A stretch of 34,114 bases of DNA from contig DATADX010000022.1 in the NCBI GenBank assembly GCA_036258315.1, positions 1-34,114 on the forward strand, given 5' to 3'. Both the position numbers and the translations under genes were made by a program. Of the stretch, positions 6,706 through 15,017 are shown in pieces. The stretch's first letter is position 1; every line of letters begins with the position of its first letter. The notes below the pieces were generated by a model. That model was not told the DNA's origin. It did no database searches and saw only the letters and a program-made list of their open reading frames with translations. This DNA comes from DASSYK01 sp036258315 (GTDB taxonomy: Bacteria; Actinomycetota; Thermoleophilia; Solirubrobacterales; 70-9).

Positions 6706-8095
6706 GGAGACGAACGTAACCGAGCTCCCCGATTCGCGCGCCCGCGTCGAGGTCTCGGTCGACCCGGGCGAGGTCGACACGAGGCTGAAGGAGACCGCGC
6801 AGCGCCTCGGCGGCGAGATGAAGGTGCCCGGCTTCCGCAAGGGGAAGGTGCCGCCGGAGATGGTCCTGCAACGGCTCGGGCGCCAGACCGTGCTCACCGA
6901 GACGCTCGAGGGCGGCGCGCTAGGGGATTGGTACGAGCGGGCGATGCTCGACTCAGGTGTCAGCGCGGTCGGCGATCCGAAGCTCGACCTCACCGAGCTG
7001 CCCGACGAGGGCCAGCCGCTCCGCTTCTCGATCGAGGTCGCCGTCCGGCCCAGCGCCGAGCTCGGCGAGTACAAGGGCCTCGAGGTTGGGCGCGCGGACA
7101 TGGAGGTCCCCGCGGACGCCGTGAACCAGGAGCTCGACCGCCTCCGCGACGGATTCGCGAAGCTCAACCCCGTCGACCGCCGCGCCGCCGAGGGCGACGT
7201 CGCGCTGATCGACTACGAGGGCACGATCGACGGCGAGCCGTTCGAGGGCGGAGCCGCCAAGGACTATCTGCTCGAGCTCGGCGCGGGGCGGGTCCTGCCC
7301 GAGTTCGAGCAGGCCGTCGAGGGAGCTGCCGGCGGGGAGGAGAAGGAGGCGACGGTCAACTTCCCCGACGACTACCAGGGCGAGGACGTCGCCGGCAAGA
7401 CCGCCCAGTTCAAGATCAACGTCCGCGAGGTCCGCGAGAAGGAGCTGCCGGAGCTGGACGACGACTTCGCCGCCGAGGCATCCGAGTTCGAGACGCTCGA
7501 CGAGCTGCGCAGCGAGATCAGCGACCGGATCAGGGAGTACCTCGAATCGCAGACCGCCGAGCGCTTCCGCGAGACGGCGCTCGACGCCGCCGTCGCAAAC
7601 GCGAAGGTCGAGATCCCAGACGAGGTCGTGAAGGCGCGCGCGAACGAGATGTGGGAGCGGGTCGAGCGCCGCCTGCGCCAGCAGGGGATGGACCCGAACA
7701 CGTATCTTCAGATGCAGGGCAAGACCCGCGACGAGATCGTCGACGAGGCGCGCCCCGACGCCTCCCGCGCCCTCAAGCGCGAGGCGGTGCTCGAGGCCGT
7801 CGCCGACGCCGAGGGGATCGAGATCACCGAGGAGGACATGCTCGACGCCCTCCAGGTCCCGCCCGGCCACGAGGACCACGGCCACCCTGAGCCCGCGGAC
7901 GCGCTCGCCGAGCTGCGCAAGTCAGGCCGCGAGGAGCTCCTCAAGCAGGACCTCCGGATGCGCCGCGCCCTCGACGTCATCTCCGAGAGCGCGACGCCGA
8001 TCCCGCTCGAACAGGCCGAGGCCCGCGAGCAGATCTGGACCCCGGAGAAGGAGCGCGAGGAGAAGGGCGCGCTCTGGACCCCGGGCTCCGACTAG
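6704..8095 (+). CDS. tig: trigger factor (ribosome-associated chaperone)
   Basis: This 463-residue protein binds next to the ribosome exit tunnel through L23 and shields nascent chains. The N-terminal ribosome-binding domain carries the signature G43-F-R-K-G-K48 in the tail loop. The middle FKBP-type peptidyl-prolyl isomerase domain is recognisable from about residue 150 (GDVALIDYEGTIDGEPFEGG) to about 240. The C-terminal helical substrate-cradle domain contains VVKARANEMWERVERRLRQQ. The length is typical of actinobacterial trigger factors, with a charged tail. It is followed convergently by the DUF488 gene, then clpP. In most bacteria tig, clpP and clpX are adjacent, so the order here is expanded by inserted genes. 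Confidence 0.96.
   Translation: METNVTELPDSRARVEVSVDPGEVDTRLKETAQRLGGEMKVPGFRKGKVPPEMVLQRLGRQTVLTETLEGGALGDWYERAMLDSGVSAVGDPKLDLTELPDEGQPLRFSIEVAVRPSAELGEYKGLEVGRADMEVPADAVNQELDRLRDGFAKLNPVDRRAAEGDVALIDYEGTIDGEPFEGGAAKDYLLELGAGRVLPEFEQAVEGAAGGEEKEATVNFPDDYQGEDVAGKTAQFKINVREVREKELPELDDDFAAEASEFETLDELRSEISDRIREYLESQTAERFRETALDAAVANAKVEIPDEVVKARANEMWERVERRLRQQGMDPNTYLQMQGKTRDEIVDEARPDASRALKREAVLEAVADAEGIEITEEDMLDALQVPPGHEDHGHPEPADALAELRKSGREELLKQDLRMRRALDVISESATPIPLEQAEAREQIWTPEKEREEKGALWTPGSD
6713..6718 (-). promoter_or_regulatory. putative leaderless -10 box of the small minus-strand gene
   Basis: TACGTT on the minus strand ends seven bases before the ATG at 6705. It lies inside the first codons of tig, so the two divergent promoters overlap. 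Confidence 0.3.
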
Positions 8096-8108
8096 CGCTG
8101 CGACGGCG

Positions 8109-8152
8109 TTCTGGACTCTTCCCGGCCCATTTCTGGACTCTTCCCGGTCCGT
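8109..8152 (+). repeat. 22-base tandem direct repeat between tig and the DUF488 gene
   Basis: TTCTGGACTCTTCCCGG occurs at 8109 and again at 8131; the full 22-base units differ at only two positions near their ends. The repeat lies between two converging genes. No stem-loop with a T-run is formed, so it does not look like an ordinary terminator. Confidence 0.85.
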
Positions 8153-8180
8153 AGACCAGGAAAGCGTCCGGATCTCCCAG

Positions 8181-8726
8181 CTAGACGTCGAGTGACGTCT
8201 GGACCTCGGGGTACGTGACTGAGTCTCCGGTGACGACGGCGGTCTCCGTCAGCTCGTGCTCGGCGAGCGAGCCCTCGGGGCCGAGATGGAGGACCCGGCG
8301 GCCACTGGCGGCGAGGGCATCGGCGATCAGGCGGCGGTGGCAGTGGTGCCAGTCGCCCTCGGCGCACAGGATCGCGACGCGCCGCTCTGCGGAAAGCTGC
8401 TCGAGCCGGGCGAGGCCCGCGGCGAACTCCTCGCCCGCCATGTGGTCGGCGTAGCCGCGGAAGGCCTCCTCGTCCCAGGCCTTGTTGGCCGAGTCCGGGA
8501 GCGGCGCGCGGCGGCCACCGAGCTCCTCGCCGAGATGGACGTAGTCGACCCCGGCTGCCTGCAGGGAACCCGCGAGGGCGGAGCGGTTGAAGTGCTCGTA
8601 GCGCGAGCGGGGGTTGCGCCGCACGTCGACCAATGTCTCGACACCCGCACCCCGGAGCAGCTCCAGGAAGGCGCGCTCCGAGTGGTTGGAGTGGCCGACC
8701 GTCAGGATCTCCGCTCCCGGCGCCAT
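8181..8726 (-). CDS. DUF488 domain-containing protein
   Basis: This 181-residue protein is of the DUF488 family. The N-terminal ILTVGHSNHSERAFLELL, the VDVRRNPRSRYEHFN stretch and the C-terminal AILCAEGDWHHCHRRLIAD are the three conserved blocks of the family. The Cys and the H-H-C-H-R cluster look like a catalytic or metal site, but the biochemical role is not established, so I assign none. The predicted start at 8726 has GAGAAT six bases upstream on the minus strand, a weak leaderless-type -10. It is divergent from clpP by 56 bases and convergent with tig. It interrupts the usual tig-clpP adjacency. Confidence 0.88.
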   Translation of the reverse strand: MAPGAEILTVGHSNHSERAFLELLRGAGVETLVDVRRNPRSRYEHFNRSALAGSLQAAGVDYVHLGEELGGRRAPLPDSANKAWDEEAFRGYADHMAGEEFAAGLARLEQLSAERRVAILCAEGDWHHCHRRLIADALAASGRRVLHLGPEGSLAEHELTETAVVTGDSVTYPEVQTSLDV

Positions 8727-8766
8727 CGGGGGATTCTCCCGCGTATGGCCCGCCGGGGCGGGTTGC

Positions 8767-8772
8767 TAGGCT
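8767..8772 (+). promoter_or_regulatory. putative -10 box of clpP
   Basis: TAGGCT ends 10 bases before the ATG at 8783, in the 56-base gap shared with the divergent DUF488 gene. No obvious -35 box or stress-type operator was seen. Confidence 0.4.
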
Positions 8773-8782
8773 CACGCCCCTC

Positions 8783-9364
<582 letters not shown>

Positions 9365-9367
<3 letters not shown>

Positions 9368-9463
9368 CGGCCACCAGGCCGCTCTCCTCAGGAGCGAAGG
9401 GCGAAGGGCGAAGCGACTTGCGGTGGGCGGGCGCTCGTGACCGCGTTCTGATGGCGAAGCCGT
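9365..9463 (+). repeat. dispersed intergenic repeat, copy A
   Basis: Copy A spans from the clpP TAG stop to the first codons of the M23 peptidase gene. It aligns along its length with 17607-17700: shared blocks are TAGCGGCC, CCAGGCCGC, GGAGCGAA, GAAGCGACTTG, CGCTCGTG and GATGGCGAAGCCGT, with 5 bases of indels. The left end holds a perfect hairpin AGCGGCC-ACCA-GGCCGCT (9366-9383). The right end supplies the start codon of the next gene. Confidence 0.85.
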
Positions 9464-10251
9464 CCCTACTCGTGCTTCTGGTTGCGATCCTGGTCGCCAC
9501 TGCGGCCGCGTCTTCGAGCGTCGCCGCCGACGGCTTCAAGCTCCAGGAGGCGACGGCGACGCCCCCGCGGGCGCTCTTCGACGGCGAGACCCCGATCGAG
9601 GTCCGCTTCCGCTTCGCCGGCCCGGAGCCCGCGGACGTCGCCGTCGCCTTCCTGCACGAGGGGACGCGCGAGGTGCGTCGGCTCGAGCGCAAGCGGCTCG
9701 AGCCCGGCGAGGAGCACGTGGTCACCTGGAACGGGCTCACCGACGCGGGGCGGGCGGCGCCCGACGGGCGCTACCGCGTTCTCGTCGGTCCCTCACATGG
9801 GCAGCTCGGTCGGGCGGCCGAGTTCGCGCTTCTCGGCCACATCTTCCCGGTCCGCGGGCCGCACGGCACGAGGGGCCCGGTCGGCGAGTTCGGCGCGGCC
9901 CGCAACGGTGGCCGCGTCCACCAGGGCTTCGACGTCACCGCCGCGTGCGGCACCCGGCTGGTCGCCGCGCGCGGAGGCACCGTGGTTCGAAGGCGGTTCG
10001 ACGCCCGCCTCGACGGCAACTTCGTCGTCATCGCCGGCCGGAAGGAGGGGCGCACCTACCGCTACTCGCACCTCCTCAGCGCCTCGCCGCTCGATCGCGG
10101 CGAGCGCGTCCGCACCGGGGAGCTCGTCGGCCGCGTCGGCCAGACCGGGAACGCGCGCTCGACCCCGTGCCACCTCCACTTCGAGCTGCGCCAGGGCAAG
10201 CGGTTCCTCGACCCGAAGCCCTACCTGCTGGCCTGGGACCGCGTCCGCTGA
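9451..10251 (+). CDS. secreted M23-family metallopeptidase with FlgD-like domain
   Basis: This 266-residue exported protein begins MAKPSLLVLLVAILVATAAA, a clear signal peptide. Residues 40-125 resemble a FlgD-type Ig-like domain (VVTWNGLTDAGRAAPDGRYR). The C-terminal lysostaphin-type M23 domain has both zinc motifs: H157-Q-G-F-D161 (H-x-x-x-D) and H241-L-H243 (HxH), with the typical GxVGRVGQTGNA stretch between. All expected metal and catalytic residues appear present, so it is probably an active endopeptidase that cuts peptidoglycan cross-links outside the membrane. The ATG at 9451 lies in the repeat element; a TTG 33 bases upstream would spoil the signal peptide. It converges on the hemerythrin gene with one base between stops. 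Confidence 0.88.
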   Translation: MAKPSLLVLLVAILVATAAASSSVAADGFKLQEATATPPRALFDGETPIEVRFRFAGPEPADVAVAFLHEGTREVRRLERKRLEPGEEHVVTWNGLTDAGRAAPDGRYRVLVGPSHGQLGRAAEFALLGHIFPVRGPHGTRGPVGEFGAARNGGRVHQGFDVTAACGTRLVAARGGTVVRRRFDARLDGNFVVIAGRKEGRTYRYSHLLSASPLDRGERVRTGELVGRVGQTGNARSTPCHLHFELRQGKRFLDPKPYLLAWDRVR

Positions 10252-10252
10252 G

Positions 10253-10744
10253 TCAGCCCCAGGGCAGGCTCTTCCAGCTGTTGAGCGTCGTCCGGAGTGA
10301 CTCCTCCTCGTAATCGAGGTGCTCCAGCAGGTGCACGGCGAGCTCCGAGAGCGCGGCCGAGAGCCGGTCGCGTGCGGCGCCCTCGCTCTCGAGCGGACCC
10401 TCGCACGCCTCCTCGACCTCGTCGAGTAGGTCCGAGACCCGGCGGTGGTCGGCCTCGAGCCGGTCGACGATCGGGTTCATCCCTTCGCCCTCGCGGCGGA
10501 CAGCGGGGAACAGCAGCGCGTCCTCGGCGTTGTGGTGGGCGTGCACGAACCGGCAGTAGTGGAGGCAGTTGACTCTCAGCTTCCAGAGCGGCCCGTCGGT
10601 CTTCAGCGCGGTCACCTCGCCCCGGATCTCTTCTGCGTGCAGCTCCGGCATCGCGGCGACGAGCGCCTCGACCCGGTCGCGATCGCTCCGGACCATCCCG
10701 TGCACCCAGAGCAGCTCGCGGAACAACGGCCCGTCCTCGGTCAT
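10253..10744 (-). CDS. hemerythrin HHE-domain protein
   Basis: This protein of 163 residues (168 if the upstream ATG at 10759 is used) is a four-helix hemerythrin-type domain that usually binds a di-iron centre and senses or carries O2, or handles nitric oxide or iron. Candidate ligands are H15, the H68-A-H-H71 cluster with E74, H100, H138 and H142-L-D-Y-E146, matching the H...HxxxE...H...HxxxE pattern. It is cytosolic, without a signal peptide. The shorter start was preferred because CAGAAT lies six bases before its ATG, resembling a leaderless -10; neither start has a ribosome site. It lies between the M23 peptidase and clpX genes, so it may protect or sense redox state, but no functional link is shown. 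Confidence 0.82.
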   Translation of the reverse strand: MTEDGPLFRELLWVHGMVRSDRDRVEALVAAMPELHAEEIRGEVTALKTDGPLWKLRVNCLHYCRFVHAHHNAEDALLFPAVRREGEGMNPIVDRLEADHRRVSDLLDEVEEACEGPLESEGAARDRLSAALSELAVHLLEHLDYEEESLRTTLNSWKSLPWG

Positions 10745-10878
10745 CCCGGGATTCTGCATGTTCGGCCAGTTCGTTGGGGCTGGGTCCCGGCGCCCGAGAC
10801 CGCCGCCGATGTGAACGCGGGAGGAGTCCCGAGGCCCGTCGCGTAGATGAACGCCACAGGCCGGAGCCGACAGTCCCT

Positions 10879-10884
10879 TAAGCT
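10879..10884 (+). promoter_or_regulatory. putative -10 box of clpX
   Basis: TAAGCT predicts a transcript start near 10891 and a leader of about 47 bases, ending in the strong ribosome site at 10921. The box overlaps an in-frame TTG, arguing against that TTG as start. No HAIR or CIRCE operator was recognised. Confidence 0.4.
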
Positions 10885-10920
10885 TGTCGCACCTGGGTCG
10901 TCGGCCGGAGAACGTCGATC

Positions 10921-10928
10921 AAAGGGGG
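10921..10928 (+). promoter_or_regulatory. clpX: ribosome binding site indicating a CTG start for clpX
   Basis: AAAGGGGG is a strong anti-16S match, nine bases before the CTG at 10938. No ATG, GTG or TTG in the clpX frame lies at a suitable distance. Confidence 0.55.
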
Positions 10929-10937
10929 TGGATTCCG

Positions 10938-12233
10938 CTGGCACGCCCAACCGAGTCAAACGAGCAGCTCCTCTGCAGCTTCTGCGGCAAGTCACAACGC
11001 CAGGTCAAGAAGCTGATCGCAGGGCCCGGGGTCTACATCTGCGACGAGTGCATCGACCTCTGCAACGAGATCATCGATGAGGAGCTGACGGCGCCTCCCA
11101 CCTTCGAGCTCGAGAACCTGCCGAAGCCGAAGGAGATCAACGAGGTCCTGAACGAGTACGTCGTCGGCCAGGAGGGCGCCAAGCGGGCCCTCTCCGTCGC
11201 CGTCTACAACCACTACAAGCGCGTGCAGATGGCGTCGGGCGTCGAAGGGGACGAGCCCGAGATCGAGCTCCAGAAGTCGAACATCCTCCTGCTCGGCCCC
11301 ACCGGCTGCGGAAAGACTCTGCTCGCCCAGACGCTCGCCCGGATCCTCAACGTCCCCTTCGCGATCGCCGACGCGACGGCGCTGACCGAGGCCGGCTACG
11401 TCGGTGAGGACGTCGAGAACATCCTCCTGAAGCTCATCCAGGCCGCCGACTTCGACGTCAAGAAGGCCGAGACGGGGATCATCTACATCGACGAGATCGA
11501 CAAGATCGCCCGCAAGGCGGACAACCCGTCGATCACCCGCGATGTCTCCGGCGAGGGCGTGCAGCAGGCGCTCCTCAAGATCCTCGAGGGCACGACGGCG
11601 TCCGTGCCGCCGCAGGGTGGCCGCAAGCATCCCCACCAGGAGTTCCTCACGATCGACACCTCCAACATCCTCTTCATCTGCGGCGGCTCGTTCGCCCAGC
11701 TCGACAACGTGATCGAGAAGCGGATCGGCAACCACGGAGTCGGCTTCGGCGCGGAGGTCACGTCGAGCGCGGACAGGGACACCGGCCAGTACTTCGAGAA
11801 GGTCCTGCCGGAGGACTTCATGGAGTACGGCCTGATCCCCGAGTTCATCGGGCGTCTCCCCGTGATCGCCGCTATCCACCAGCTCACCCGCGACGACCTG
11901 ATCACGATCCTCACCGAGCCGCGCAACGCGCTCACCCGCCAGTTCCGGCGCTTCTTCCAGTTCGACGACATCGACCTCGTGTTCGCGCCCGACTCGCTCT
12001 CCGCGATCGCCGACAAGGCGCTCGAGCGCGAGACCGGGGCGCGCGGCCTCCGCTCGATCCTCGAGGACACGCTGCTCGACGTCCAGTTCGAGCTCCCCTC
12101 GCGAGGCGACGTCAAGAAGTGCGTCGTCACCAAGGAGACGATCGAGCGCGGCCTGAAGCCGATGCTCGTCACCACCGACGCAGGCGGCGACTACGAGTCG
12201 TACGGCGAGGAGCTCGGCGAGCAGGCCTCGTAG
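10938..12233 (+). CDS. clpX: ATP-dependent Clp protease ATP-binding subunit ClpX
   Basis: This 431-residue AAA+ unfoldase recognises tagged proteins and feeds them to ClpP. In order: an N-terminal C4 zinc finger (CSFCGK and CDECIDLC), Walker A GPTGCGKT, pore-1 loop GYVGE, Walker B IYIDEID, the RKH pore loop in GGRKHPHQ, and the ClpP-docking loop GVGFG, where Val replaces the usual Ile of IGF. A sensor-2 ETGARGLRSI block follows. The start is placed at CTG 10938, which reads (M)ARPTESNEQLLC and gives the standard family length; the in-frame TTG at 10884 would add 18 unrelated residues and overlaps the -10 box. The gene is separated from clpP by two unrelated genes. Confidence 0.95.
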   Translation: MARPTESNEQLLCSFCGKSQRQVKKLIAGPGVYICDECIDLCNEIIDEELTAPPTFELENLPKPKEINEVLNEYVVGQEGAKRALSVAVYNHYKRVQMASGVEGDEPEIELQKSNILLLGPTGCGKTLLAQTLARILNVPFAIADATALTEAGYVGEDVENILLKLIQAADFDVKKAETGIIYIDEIDKIARKADNPSITRDVSGEGVQQALLKILEGTTASVPPQGGRKHPHQEFLTIDTSNILFICGGSFAQLDNVIEKRIGNHGVGFGAEVTSSADRDTGQYFEKVLPEDFMEYGLIPEFIGRLPVIAAIHQLTRDDLITILTEPRNALTRQFRRFFQFDDIDLVFAPDSLSAIADKALERETGARGLRSILEDTLLDVQFELPSRGDVKKCVVTKETIERGLKPMLVTTDAGGDYESYGEELGEQAS

Positions 12234-12249
12234 CCGCTAGATCGGCCCC

Positions 12250-12265
12250 CGGCGGGGCGCCGCCG
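12250..12265 (+). terminator. hairpin between clpX and valS
   Basis: CGGCGG and CCGCCG can pair around a GGCG loop. There is no T-run after it; the valS -10 box follows at once. It may end clpX transcripts in a T-tract-independent way or be chance pairing in GC-rich DNA. Confidence 0.35.
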
Positions 12266-12271
12266 TAAGAT
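12266..12271 (+). promoter_or_regulatory. putative leaderless -10 box of valS
   Basis: TAAGAT ends seven bases before the TTG at 12279, supporting this TTG as a leaderless start. Confidence 0.45.
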
Positions 12272-12278
12272 CGCGTCC

Positions 12279-14900
12279 TTGGACGCCGAGCGCAGAAAGG
12301 CCCTGGAAACGACGACCCGCTGGGAGCCCGGCGAGGTAGAGCAGCGGGTGTTCGAGCGCTGGATGGAGGGGGGTTGGTTCCACCCGCCCGCCGAGGGAAC
12401 GCCGGAGGCGAACTACTCGATCGCGATCCCGCCGCCGAACGTCACGGGCGCTCTTCACATGGGACACGCCCTCAACGGGACGATCCAGGACGTTCTGATC
12501 CGGCTCCACCGGATGCAGGGGCGAAACACCATGTGGATCCTGGGCACGGATCACGCCGGTATCGCCACCCAGTCGGTGGTTGAGAAGGAGCTCGCCGCTC
12601 AGGGGGTGCTGCGGACCGAGCTCGGTAGGGATCAGTTCATCGCAAAGGTCTGGGAATGGCGCCACCTCCATGGCAACACGATCGTCGAGCAGTACAAGCG
12701 TCTCGGAGCCTCCTGCGACTACGAGCGCGAGCGCTTCACGCTCGACGAGGGTTACGTGACCGCCGTCTATCGCGTGTTCGCCGAGCTCTACAGCAAGGGC
12801 TACATCTACCGCGACAACTACATGGTCAACTGGGACCCCGGGCTCCAGTCCGCGATCTCCGACCTCGAGCTCGAGGACCGCGAGGTCACCGACACCCTCT
12901 ACCAGATCGCCTATCCGCTGGAAGCGGTCCGCGGACACGAAGCCGAGGAGGCCGCGGCTGACGCGGGCGAGCTGGTCGTCGCGACGGTGCGGCCGGAGAC
13001 GATGCTGGCCGTCACCGCGATCGCGGTCAACCCGCGCGACGACCGCTACCGCGACGTGGTCGGCAGGCACGCGATCCTGCCCCTCGTCGGGCGCCGCCTG
13101 CCGGTGATCGCCGATGAGTACGTGAAGACCGACTTCGGCACCGGCGCGCTCAAGATCACCCCGGGCCACGACCCCAACGACTTCGAGATCGGCCGCATGC
13201 ACGGCCTCGAGGAGGTCTCGGTGATCGGGGAGGACGGCCTGATCACCGAGAATGCGCCGGAGCGCTTCCGTGGGATGACGGTCACCCAGGCCCGCGAGGC
13301 TGTTGTCGCCGAGCTGCGCGAGCAGGGGTTGATCCGCGGCGAGGAGCCGTACACCCATGACGTCCCCTTCTCGCACCGCTCCGGCGAGCGGATCGAGCCG
13401 CTGATCTCGCTTCAGTGGTTCTGCCGCATGAACGAGCTTGCGGAACCGGCGGTACGGGTCGTCACGGAGGGCAGGGTCCGGATCATTCCCGACGGCGCCC
13501 GGCGCCAGTACCTGAACTGGATGGAGAGGATCCGGCCGTGGTGCATCTCACGCCAGCTCTGGTGGGGGCACCGGCTGCCGGTCTGGTACCGGGGCGACGA
13601 GACCTACGTGGGTGAGCATCCCCCTGAGGGCGAGGGATGGGAGCAGGAGTCAGACGTGCTCGACACGTGGTTCAGCTCCGCCCTATGGCCCTTCGCCACC
13701 CTCGGCTGGCCCGACACGGACGCCCCCGAGTTCACGGCCTTCTTCCCGACCGACGTGATGGTGACCGCGCGCGACATCATCAACCTCTGGGTCGCGCGGA
13801 TGATCATGACCTCGCTGGAGTTCACCGGCAAGGTCCCGTTCTCGGACGTCTACGTGCACTCGGTGATCCAGGCGCCCGACGGGCGGAGGATGTCGAAGAG
13901 CCTTGGAACGGGGATCGACCCGCTCGACGAGATCGAGGTCCACGGCGCCGACGCGCTCCGCTTCGGCCTGCTCGCGATGTCCTCGACCCAGGACGTGCGT
14001 TACTCGGAGGCGCGCGTGCAGCAGGGGCGCGACCTCGCGAACAAGATGTGGAACGCATCGCGTCTCATCCTGCTCAACGCCCAGGTCGCTGATGCGGCCG
14101 CAGTCAGAGCCGCCGCTGCGAAAGTGGCGGCGGACGATGTGCCGGTCGAGGATCGCTGGATCGCGTCACGGCTCCAGCGCGCAATCACCTCGGTGACCGA
14201 GTCGATCGAGCGCTACGACTTCGCCCACGCGGCGCTCGACCTCTACGACTTCTTCTGGTCCGAGCTCTGCGACTGGTACCTCGAGATCGTCAAGGCGCGG
14301 CTCTACGGCGACGACGACGAGCCCGTCGACTCGGCCGCGTCCGCGACGCTGCTCTGGACGCTGGAGCGGGTGCTGGCGCTGGCGCACCCGCTGATGCCGT
14401 TCGTGACCGAGGAGGTCTACTCCTACCTGCCCGTGAGCGAGTCCGAGGCGCTCGCGGTCCACCCGTTCCCCGAGCCCGACCCCGACCTGATCGACGAGGG
14501 GGCGGAGGCCGAGATAGGAGCGGCGATCGAGCTAACCCGGGCGCTGCGGCGTTGGCGGGACCTTGCGGGCGTGCCCGCCGCGCAGGTGCTGTCGGCGCGC
14601 GCGAACGGCTCCGATCCGCACGAGCTCGTCGGGCGCCTGGCCCGAGTCGAGTTCGGGAGCGGTCACGGAGAGGCGATCGCCACCGTCGAGGGCGTCGAGC
14701 TGCTCGAGACCGAGGGCGTCGATCCGGACGCGGCCCGGGCGCGGATCGAGGAGCGGCGAGCGAAGCTCCGCTCAGAGGTCGAGCGCGGCGAGCGCAAGCT
14801 CGGCAACGAGGGCTTCGTCGCAAAGGCCCCCGCGGACGTGGTCGACGAGGAGCGCCGCAAGCTCGAGGCGTACCGCGCGGAGCTCGACGAACTTGGCTAG
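12279..14900 (+). CDS. valS: valine--tRNA ligase
   Basis: This 873-residue class I aminoacyl-tRNA synthetase charges tRNA-Val with valine in the cytosol. The HIGH motif is H60-M-G-H63 within PPPNVTGALHMGHA, and the KMSKS motif is R537-M-S-K-S541. Between them lies the CP1 editing domain that removes mischarged threonine. An anticodon-binding helical domain follows, and the C-terminal coiled-coil arm (about residues 810-870, for example ARIEERRAKLRSEVERGERK) is typical of ValRS and separates it from IleRS. The start is a TTG, backed by a -10 box seven bases upstream and by the lack of other good starts. The TAG stop is the left end of a degenerate copy of the intergenic repeat. Confidence 0.96.
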   Translation: MDAERRKALETTTRWEPGEVEQRVFERWMEGGWFHPPAEGTPEANYSIAIPPPNVTGALHMGHALNGTIQDVLIRLHRMQGRNTMWILGTDHAGIATQSVVEKELAAQGVLRTELGRDQFIAKVWEWRHLHGNTIVEQYKRLGASCDYERERFTLDEGYVTAVYRVFAELYSKGYIYRDNYMVNWDPGLQSAISDLELEDREVTDTLYQIAYPLEAVRGHEAEEAAADAGELVVATVRPETMLAVTAIAVNPRDDRYRDVVGRHAILPLVGRRLPVIADEYVKTDFGTGALKITPGHDPNDFEIGRMHGLEEVSVIGEDGLITENAPERFRGMTVTQAREAVVAELREQGLIRGEEPYTHDVPFSHRSGERIEPLISLQWFCRMNELAEPAVRVVTEGRVRIIPDGARRQYLNWMERIRPWCISRQLWWGHRLPVWYRGDETYVGEHPPEGEGWEQESDVLDTWFSSALWPFATLGWPDTDAPEFTAFFPTDVMVTARDIINLWVARMIMTSLEFTGKVPFSDVYVHSVIQAPDGRRMSKSLGTGIDPLDEIEVHGADALRFGLLAMSSTQDVRYSEARVQQGRDLANKMWNASRLILLNAQVADAAAVRAAAAKVAADDVPVEDRWIASRLQRAITSVTESIERYDFAHAALDLYDFFWSELCDWYLEIVKARLYGDDDEPVDSAASATLLWTLERVLALAHPLMPFVTEEVYSYLPVSESEALAVHPFPEPDPDLIDEGAEAEIGAAIELTRALRRWRDLAGVPAAQVLSARANGSDPHELVGRLARVEFGSGHGEAIATVEGVELLETEGVDPDAARARIEERRAKLRSEVERGERKLGNEGFVAKAPADVVDEERRKLEAYRAELDELG

Positions 14901-15017
14901 CGGACCCAGGTGACCAACCCAGACGCGCCCCAACCCCGCACCCCCGGACGCGAAGCGGAGGAGGTGCGGGCCGATGGCGAAGCCGAGGGATGGGCGTCGA
15001 TGGCGAAGCCGTGAACC
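14898..15017 (+). repeat. dispersed intergenic repeat, degenerate copy C
   Basis: Copy C starts at the valS TAG (TAGCGG then CCAGG, as in copies A and B) and ends in GATGGCGAAGCCGTGAACC (14999-15017), which is identical over 19 bases to copy B at 17687. A second GATGGCGAAGCCG lies at 14973. The middle has diverged or rearranged, keeping only GCGAAGCGGAGG-like blocks. It overlaps the folC start. Confidence 0.55.

Noticed and set aside
10884..10937. Longer ClpX starting at TTG 10884
   Set aside because: The TTG overlaps the -10 box, lacks a ribosome site and would add 18 residues unlike any ClpX N-terminus.
10741..10995. 84-codon minus-strand open frame between the hemerythrin gene and clpX
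   Set aside because: Low-complexity Arg/Pro-rich peptide with no promoter-like box, overlapping the clpX promoter and start.
13046..13354. Possible second gene inside valS on the minus strand
   Set aside because: Entirely within the ValRS editing domain on the opposite strand and without a promoter or family features.
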